64,000 nt of DNA from CAVPGP01 sp963718065. Lineage in GTDB: Bacteria; Actinomycetota; Thermoleophilia; Gaiellales; Gaiellaceae. A model generated the notes under the pieces. It saw only the letters and a program-made list of their open reading frames with translations. It did not search any database and had not been told where the DNA came from. Positions 59,167-64,000 of the stretch are shown here, one piece after another; position 1 is the stretch's first letter, and each line of letters begins with the position of its first letter. Where the stretch lies: contig CAVQYE010000007.1 in assembly GCA_963718065.1 (NCBI GenBank), positions 248,001 through 312,000 on the forward strand, in the 5' to 3' direction. Both the position numbers and the translations under genes were made by a program.

Positions 59167-60303
59167 CTACGCCTGGATGACGAACCCGAGCAGCGCGATG
59201 GCGAGACCCTCGTCCTGCACCGTCGACGGGTCGTCGGGAGCCCAGAGGTCGGGCCGGATGCCGCGGTGGGACAGATCGGCCCCACCGGGCGTCAGGTAGC
59301 GCGCAACGGTCAGCTTCAGCGCCGCGCCGGCCGCGAGCGGCTGCACCGACTGGACGAGCCCTTTGCCGAACGTCCGCTCACCGACGAGCGTCGCTCGTCC
59401 GTTGTCGTGCAGCGCAGCCGCCATGACCTCCGCGGCGCTGGCGCTCGCGTGGTCGACGAGCACGACGAGCGGCAGCCGCGTCGCCGTCTTGCTGCGCGCG
59501 CGATAGACACGGTCCGGCTGGTGCGCGCCCGAGATCGACGTGACGACACCGCTGTCCAGGAACACCGAGGAGGAAGCGACAGCCTGGTCGAGGAGACCTC
59601 CGGGGTTGCCCCGTAGGTCGAGCACGAGAGCCCCGGCATGCTCATGCTCAAGCCGGTGCACCGCCTGGGTCAGCGCCGAGGCGGTGCCCGCGGCGAAGCT
59701 GTCGATGCGCACCAACCCGACCTTCCGGCCTCCCGATGCGAGCAGGCGCGAGTGCACGACGCGGGTCGTGAAATGGGCGCGCATGAGCTTGAACACAAGC
59801 GTGTGGGCGTCGCGCCGGACACGCAGCGTGATGATGCTGCCGGGCTCGCCGAGGATTCGGCCGAGCGCCTGCTCGTAGCTCAGCTGCGTCGACGCTTTCC
59901 CGTCGATCGAGAGCACTGTGTCGCCGGCCCTGATCCCCGCGACCCGGGCAGGGCCCGGCTGCGTCCGCGTCACGAGCAGGCCTTGCGGACCGGGCAAGAG
60001 CGTCATCCCGACGCCCGAGTAGGAGCCGGTCGTCTCGCGCCGCAGGAGCCGGTACTTCGCCGGGTCGAGGAACTCCGTGTACGGGTCGTCGAGGGCGTCG
60101 ATCATCGAGTGAACGTCGCGCATGCGCAGGATCCGCTCAGGCACCTCGCGGTAGTAGTGGGCGGCGAGTTGCGCCCGCACCTGCGCGACGACGCTCGTGG
60201 AGCGCGCCGGGGCCGTCGTCCGGCCTCCGACCGCGGCAAGCCCGAGCGCAAAAGCACCCACGACAGCCAACGCCAGGCCCAGGATCCAGCACGCGCGCCG
60301 CAC
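59167..60303 (-). CDS. S41-family C-terminal processing protease
   Basis: 378 residues. Signal/anchor (ILGLALAVVGAFALGLAAVG), PDZ domain (GVGMTLLPGPQGLLVTRTQP; AGIRAGDTVLSIDGKA) and the tail-protease domain with ALVLDLRGNPGGLLDQAVAS, the Ser in HASASAAEVMAAAL and Lys in RTFGKGLVQS, the Ser-Lys dyad. It cleaves C-termini of exported proteins. A TAGACT hexamer ends 9 bases before the GTG at 60303. It follows ftsX in the same direction by 23 bases, as seen in other actinobacteria. Confidence 0.93.
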   Translation of the reverse strand: MRRACWILGLALAVVGAFALGLAAVGGRTTAPARSTSVVAQVRAQLAAHYYREVPERILRMRDVHSMIDALDDPYTEFLDPAKYRLLRRETTGSYSGVGMTLLPGPQGLLVTRTQPGPARVAGIRAGDTVLSIDGKASTQLSYEQALGRILGEPGSIITLRVRRDAHTLVFKLMRAHFTTRVVHSRLLASGGRKVGLVRIDSFAAGTASALTQAVHRLEHEHAGALVLDLRGNPGGLLDQAVASSSVFLDSGVVTSISGAHQPDRVYRARSKTATRLPLVVLVDHASASAAEVMAAALHDNGRATLVGERTFGKGLVQSVQPLAAGAALKLTVARYLTPGGADLSHRGIRPDLWAPDDPSTVQDEGLAIALLGFVIQA

Positions 60304-60326
60304 GCGCCTCCGAGTCTAACGCGGGA

Positions 60327-61200
60327 TCAGACCTGAAGGAAACGCCGGATGGTCAGCCCCGAGCCGGCGGCGCCGAGCGCCAGGCCGACGGACAGGACGA
60401 CGAGCGCGTTCAGCGCGAACGGCAACGCGTGGACATCCGGTTCCGACGTCAGATGCGGAATGATCTGCGGCAGCGCGACCGTCTTGCCGATCAGCAGCAT
60501 CACGATCGCCGCGAGGGCGCCGACGAAGCCGCAGAGGATGCCCTCGAGCATGAACGGGCCCCGAACGAACCAGTTCGAGGCGCCGACGAGCTTCATCACC
60601 TCGATCTCTCGGCGTCGCGAGAAGATCGACAGCCGGATCGTGTTGGCGATCAGCAGCGTCGACGCGGTCAGCAGCAGCAGGACGGCGATGATGAAGACGA
60701 TCTCAATCACCTTCGAGATCTGGATGATCCGCTTCGAGGTCTCGCCGCCGGTGCTCACCTTGTCGACGCCCGGCGGACGCGGCTTGAGGCTGTCGTCGAT
60801 CTTCTGCACGTCCTCGGCCCGGAACGGCGTCACTTCCTCGGAGGCCGGCAGCGGGTTGCTCGGCAGGTTGCGCACCATCTCGGGGTACTTCTTCTTCATC
60901 CGGTCGAAGCGCTTCTTGGCGCGAGACGAACTTGACGCCGCCGGGCTTGACGAGCGGGTTGGCCTCGAGCTTCGCGGCGACCGCGTTGATCTGCCGCGGG
61001 GAGGCGTCGGTGGTGAAGTAGACCTTGACCAGCACCTCGTGCTTGACATGGTTCGACCACGAGAGCACCCAGCTGCCGAAGCTGATCGAGAGGCCGAGCA
61101 GGAACATCCCGATCAGCACGGTCAGCGTGGCTGCGAAGGTCGTCGAGCTGCTCGCGCGGAGCGAGCGGAACGCTTCGGCTGCGACGAGACGGACGTTCAC
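60327..61200 (-). pseudogene. ftsX: Cell-division ABC permease FtsX with one frameshift
   Basis: The ATG at 61200 overlaps the FtsE stop. The N-terminal half reads VRLVAAEAFRSLRASSSTTF with the first span and VKVYFTTDASPRQINAVAAK to KFVSRQEAL. The chain then continues one base out of frame as RMKKKYPEMVRNLPSNPLPA through the three remaining spans to TIRRFLQV. One extra T (GCGCTTCGA for GCGCTCGA) at 60907-60908 restores EALDRMKKKYPEM; length 874 is a multiple of 3 plus 1. FtsX is usually important for division, so a sequence error is more likely than loss. Confidence 0.85.
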
Positions 61201-61880
61201 TCGGTGCCGTACCCGCCGCGGCGCTCGTCGCGAATCAGGCGCCCGCCCTCGAGCGCGATCACGCGCTTGCGCATCTTGTCGACCATCTCGCGGTCGTGGG
61301 TGACCATGAGGATCGTCGTCCCTGCGCGGTTGATCCGGTAGAGAAGCTGCATGATCCCGACGGACGTGTCGGGATCGAGGTTCCCGGTCGGCTCGTCGCA
61401 GACGAGAAGCGGCGGGTGGTTGACGAACGCGCGCGCGATCGAGACGCGCTGCTGCTCGCCGCCGGAGAGCTCGTCGGGAAGCGAGTTCATCTTGTGCGAG
61501 AGGCCGACGAGGCCGAGCACCTCCGGCACCTTGCGCCGGATCGACGACTTGCTCTCGCCCTGGACCTTCAGGGCGTACGCGACGTTCTCGGAGGCCGTCC
61601 GGTTCGGGAGGAGCTTGTAGTCCTGGAAGACGCAGCCGATGTTGCGGCGGAGCTGCGGCACCTTCGAGCGCTTGAGCCGGGTGAGGTCGCGACCCCCGAC
61701 CATGATCCGACCCTCCGTCGGCTCGAGCTCCTTCAGCAGCAGGCGGATCAACGTCGACTTGCCCGAGCCGGAAGCGCCGACGACGAAGACGAACTCGCCC
61801 TTGTCGATGTGGAACTGGACGTCACGCAGGGCGACGACATCCGGTTCGTAGACCTTCGTCACCGACTGGAACACGATCAT
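61197..61880 (-). CDS. ftsE: Cell-division ABC ATPase FtsE
   Basis: 227 residues from the ATG at 61880 (MIVFQSVTKVYEP), the usual FtsE start. Walker A GASGSGKST, signature LSGGEQQRVSIARAF, Walker B LLVCDEPTGNLD and the H-loop VTHDREM are all present. An in-frame ATG at 61940 would add 20 residues of Glu/Pro-rich sequence. A TAGACT hexamer (62037-62032) marks its likely promoter. FtsEX controls peptidoglycan hydrolases at the septum. Confidence 0.95.
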   Translation of the reverse strand: MIVFQSVTKVYEPDVVALRDVQFHIDKGEFVFVVGASGSGKSTLIRLLLKELEPTEGRIMVGGRDLTRLKRSKVPQLRRNIGCVFQDYKLLPNRTASENVAYALKVQGESKSSIRRKVPEVLGLVGLSHKMNSLPDELSGGEQQRVSIARAFVNHPPLLVCDEPTGNLDPDTSVGIMQLLYRINRAGTTILMVTHDREMVDKMRKRVIALEGGRLIRDERRGGYGTE

Positions 61881-62050
61881 CGACCCCGGCCCGGGTTCGG
61901 GGGGGCCTCCGTTCTGCTCGGGTTCGGGGACGTCGATCATCGACGTGGGGAAGTCTGCTTGAAGGTCGAGTTCCTGCACCGGTTCTGAGGAGGCGGCTGC
62001 TTGGCCGCGCCAGTTCGGGGAAGGGTGCACCAGTCTACCGAACCAAGCCG

Positions 62051-63152
62051 CTAGACCGTCTTCCCGGCGGCCTTTGCAAGCAGGTAGGCGTGAATGAAAC
62101 CGTCCAGGTTGCCGTCGAGGACACCTTGGGCATTTCCCATCTCGTGCTCGGTGCGGTGATCCTTGACGAGCTGGTACGGATGCAGGACATAGGACCTGAT
62201 TTGCGAGCCGAAGCCGATGTCCTGCGCGGCGCCCCGCTCGCGGGCGAGCTCGGCCTCGCGCTCCTCCTCGGCCTTCTCCACAAGCCGCGATGTGAGCATG
62301 CGCATCGCGGTTGCCTTGTTGGACGACTGTGACCGCTCGTTCTGACACTGGACGACGATCCCGGTCGGCAGATGCGTGATCCGGACGGCAGAGTCGGTCT
62401 TGTTCACGTGCTGGCCGCCGGCCCCGGAGGCCCGGTAGGTGTCGATCCGCAGATCCGCCTCGTCGATCTCGATGTCGGCGTCGGGCGGCAGCAGCGGCGC
62501 GACGATCACCTCCGCGAAGCTCGTGTGCCGCCGGTGCGCCGAGTCGAACGGGCTCAGGCGGACGAGCCGGTGCACGCCCCGCTCGGCCTTCAGGATCCCG
62601 TACGCGTTCTCGCCCTTGACGGTGAAGGTGGCCGACTTGAGCCCCGCCTCTTCGCCGGGGCTCGCCTCGATCAGGTCGGTCTGGAAGCCGCGGTCTGCCG
62701 CCCAGCGCAGGTACATGCGAAGCAGGATCTCGGTCCAGTCCTGCGCGTCGGTGCCGCCGGTGCCAGCGTGGATCGTGACGACCGCGTCACCCGCGTCGTA
62801 GTCGCCGGTGAACAGGGCGTCCTCCTGCAGGCGGTCGAGCTCGCGGCGGAGCGGTGCGATCGACTCGGCGATCTCTTCCTCCATGTCTCCGTCCATGGCG
62901 GCGAGCTCGAGCGCGTCCTCGTAGTCGCCGTTGAGCCGGTCGTAGCGGTCGATCCGTCTCGCAACGCGTGCGTGCTCCGCGGAGATCTGGGCGGCACGGC
63001 TCTGGTCGTCCCAGAAGCCCGGCTCGTTCATTGCCTGCTCGAGCTCGCCGAGACGCGTCTTCAGGCGATCCGGGTCAAAGGTAATCACGGACCCAGGCAA
63101 GCCGGGTCCCGATCTCCTCGAGCTGGTCCTTCAGCGACTCGTGCTCAGACAT
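62051..63152 (-). CDS. prfB: Peptide chain release factor 2 with programmed +1 frameshift
   Basis: The zero frame starts at ATG 63152, reads 25 codons and meets UGA at 63077-63075 in CTT-TGA-C; a +1 shift continues DPDRLKTRLGELEQAM to a stop at 62051. This is the classical autoregulatory RF2 site: low RF2 makes ribosomes shift. The GGQ catalytic motif (SGAGGQHVNKT) and the SPF tripeptide (LSPFDS) identify RF2. The usual AGGGGG stimulator right before CTT is not present; GGGTCCG is the nearest. Start agrees with TACCAT ending 6 bases upstream. Confidence 0.95.
63075..63080 (-). promoter_or_regulatory. prfB: Programmed +1 frameshift site CTTTGA in prfB
   Basis: CTT (63080-63078) followed by TGA (63077-63075) and C, the canonical RF2 recoding sequence. 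Reading TGA as stop gives 25 residues only. Confidence 0.93.
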
Positions 63153-63158
63153 GCTGCG

Positions 63159-63164
63159 ATGGTA
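63159..63164 (-). promoter_or_regulatory. -10 hexamer TACCAT of prfB, leaderless type
   Basis: On the minus strand TACCAT ends 6 bases before the ATG at 63152. Confidence 0.55.
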
Positions 63165-63189
63165 CCGAGCGGCGTCGCGCCCAGTGCTC

Positions 63190-63417
63190 CTAGGCGGCTT
63201 GCTCGTCGCTCAGCCAGTCGTCCAACGACGACCACCGGCGGAGATAGTCGTCGAGCTCGCGGAGACCGCGGGCGACCTCCAGGCGCACTTCGCGCCCGCA
63301 CGAGGCGCAGTAGTCGAGCGCCTGGGGCGCCTCACGCAGGTGGCAACGAATGCACATGACGCAGGTAGAACGGCCGAGCCACTCGTGCGGATACGCACGT
63401 TGACTCTTGTTCGTCAT
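63190..63417 (-). CDS. Small zinc-ribbon-like protein
   Basis: 75 residues. STCVMCIRCHLREAPQALDY and CASCGREV give three to four CxxC-type half-sites, a likely zinc ribbon; the rest is helical (RGLRELDDYLRRWSSLDDWL). No ribosome site; GATGAT ends 6 bases before the ATG at 63417, another leaderless-type element. Adjacent to prfB in the same direction. Function unknown. Confidence 0.7.
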   Translation of the reverse strand: MTNKSQRAYPHEWLGRSTCVMCIRCHLREAPQALDYCASCGREVRLEVARGLRELDDYLRRWSSLDDWLSDEQAA

Positions 63418-63581
63418 CGTGGGATCATCCGACAGCGGTGGCGGTGCGCTCGGCGAGGCCAGCCCGGCCCGCGCCCGCCGCGCCCGCCGTCGGCCGCCTA
63501 GGCATTGGGAGAGGAGGTGGTACGGCCGGTGGAGTGATGTCGCTGCGGCACCCACCCTCAGACACCCCAAGGAGGTGCCTG

Positions 63582-64000
63582 GTGCTGAACGAGTACGAGT
63601 CCAACGGCGTGGCGACGGAGACGAACGTCCCCGTCCTCACCCCGACCGAGGGCTACTTCGGCCACCTGCTCGAAGAGCGCGCGAAGAACAAGAACGTGCT
63701 CCGCAGGACGACGGCGACGGCCGGAGCCGGCCCGATCCCAATTCCGATCCCGCCGATCCTCATCCCCAACGGTGCGCGGGTCCTGATCCTCAAGCAGGAC
63801 CCCGTCGTCAAGGACATCGGCGTCCGGATGGTCTTCCTGCCGGGTCGCGTCTTCGCCGGCCCGAAGGATGCCCGGATCGCGATCCAGGGAATGCCGGTGC
63901 TGACGCCGAACGTGTTCGGCGACCTGATCATCGACCAGGCTGCGAACCCGGACGGCTTCGACTCCGCCCACACGTTCGCGGTCGTCCGCATGGTGCTGAC
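63582..64000 (+). CDS. Uncharacterised protein, right-truncated
   Basis: A GTG at 63582 with AAGGAGG 6 bases upstream opens a frame that runs off the window (139 codons seen). It begins LNEYESNGVATETNVPVLTP with a helix (LEERAKNKNVLR) and then strands and Pro-rich turns (GPIPIPIPPILIPNGARVLI). No signal peptide or known motif is visible; the rest is needed. The antisense frame there is a shadow. Confidence 0.65.
   Translation, partial: MLNEYESNGVATETNVPVLTPTEGYFGHLLEERAKNKNVLRRTTATAGAGPIPIPIPPILIPNGARVLILKQDPVVKDIGVRMVFLPGRVFAGPKDARIAIQGMPVLTPNVFGDLIIDQAANPDGFDSAHTFAVVRMVL

Noticed and set aside
57391..59616. 741-codon frame on the plus strand
   Set aside because: Spans two real minus-strand genes (RNase R-like and S41) with complete motifs; no motif of its own.
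63558..63971. 137-codon antisense frame at the right end
   Set aside because: The plus-strand GTG at 63582 has AAGGAGG and a sensible protein; antisense is Val/Arg/Asp-rich shadow.

Overview
The window is GC-rich chromosomal DNA with many GTG starts, dense ATGA/TGATG gene overlaps and a typical bacterial core set: ssrA-smpB, ftsE-ftsX, prfB with its programmed frameshift, a group 1/2 sigma factor and an RNase R-like exonuclease. Rpf-like, PspC, LLM-class F420-type oxidoreductase, DUF3618 and form II CO-dehydrogenase-like genes fit a high-GC actinobacterium, perhaps of the Thermoleophilia/Gaiellales side. That placement is an inference from gene style, not from a marker phylogeny. There is no sign of a plasmid, prophage integrase, transposase or CRISPR array.

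Layout. 0-11 kb: a truncated coiled-coil protein, an ATP-grasp-like/CDF transporter pair, secreted proteins, a CAT tRNA, YjbQ, the sigma factor, an Rpf-like muralytic protein, a GGDEF protein, an RTX-repeat protein and a secreted metalloprotease. 11-18.4 kb: a 22-bp minisatellite, copy A of a dispersed repeat, a GT-C membrane glycosyltransferase, MarR, cupin and MshEN-domain genes, and a LiaFSR-like envelope-stress operon (PspC/LiaF, PspC histidine kinase, NarL regulator). 18.4-26.3 kb: the least explained region. A coiled-coil protein with a JAMM-like tail and a GT2 glycosyltransferase converge on a tight seven-gene operon. That operon has a GT4 glycosyltransferase, a small alpha/beta protein and five non-enzymatic proteins, three of them clear paralogues. 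26.4-37 kb: arylsulfotransferase-like protein, thiol dioxygenase, form II molybdenum hydroxylase in S-L-M order, a kinase-fold phosphotransferase, an alpha/beta hydrolase and two tandem CX5R phosphatases. 37-48.7 kb: frameshifted phosphoesterase, MDR oxidoreductase with TetR, CYTH and TOPRIM genes, a 1064-residue cyclase/propeller/solute-binding fusion, an aquaporin, and small envelope proteins. 48.7-64 kb: a badly frameshifted two-component pair, tmRNA, smpB, MFS, TadG/vWA protein, LLM oxidoreductase, EamA, copy B of the repeat, RNase R-like, S41 protease, ftsX (frameshifted), ftsE, prfB, a zinc-ribbon protein and a right-truncated CDS.

Two signals run through the whole window. First, at least eleven genes have a NANNNT hexamer (mostly TANNNT) ending 6-7 bases before the start codon, as expected for leaderless transcripts; this decides several starts. 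Second, single- or double-base indels break several otherwise well conserved genes (metallophosphatase, TetR, TOPRIM, response regulator, histidine kinase, ftsX). Where I could count, the lengths fit small indels in short homopolymers or dinucleotide repeats, so base-level sequence errors are at least as likely as real decay.
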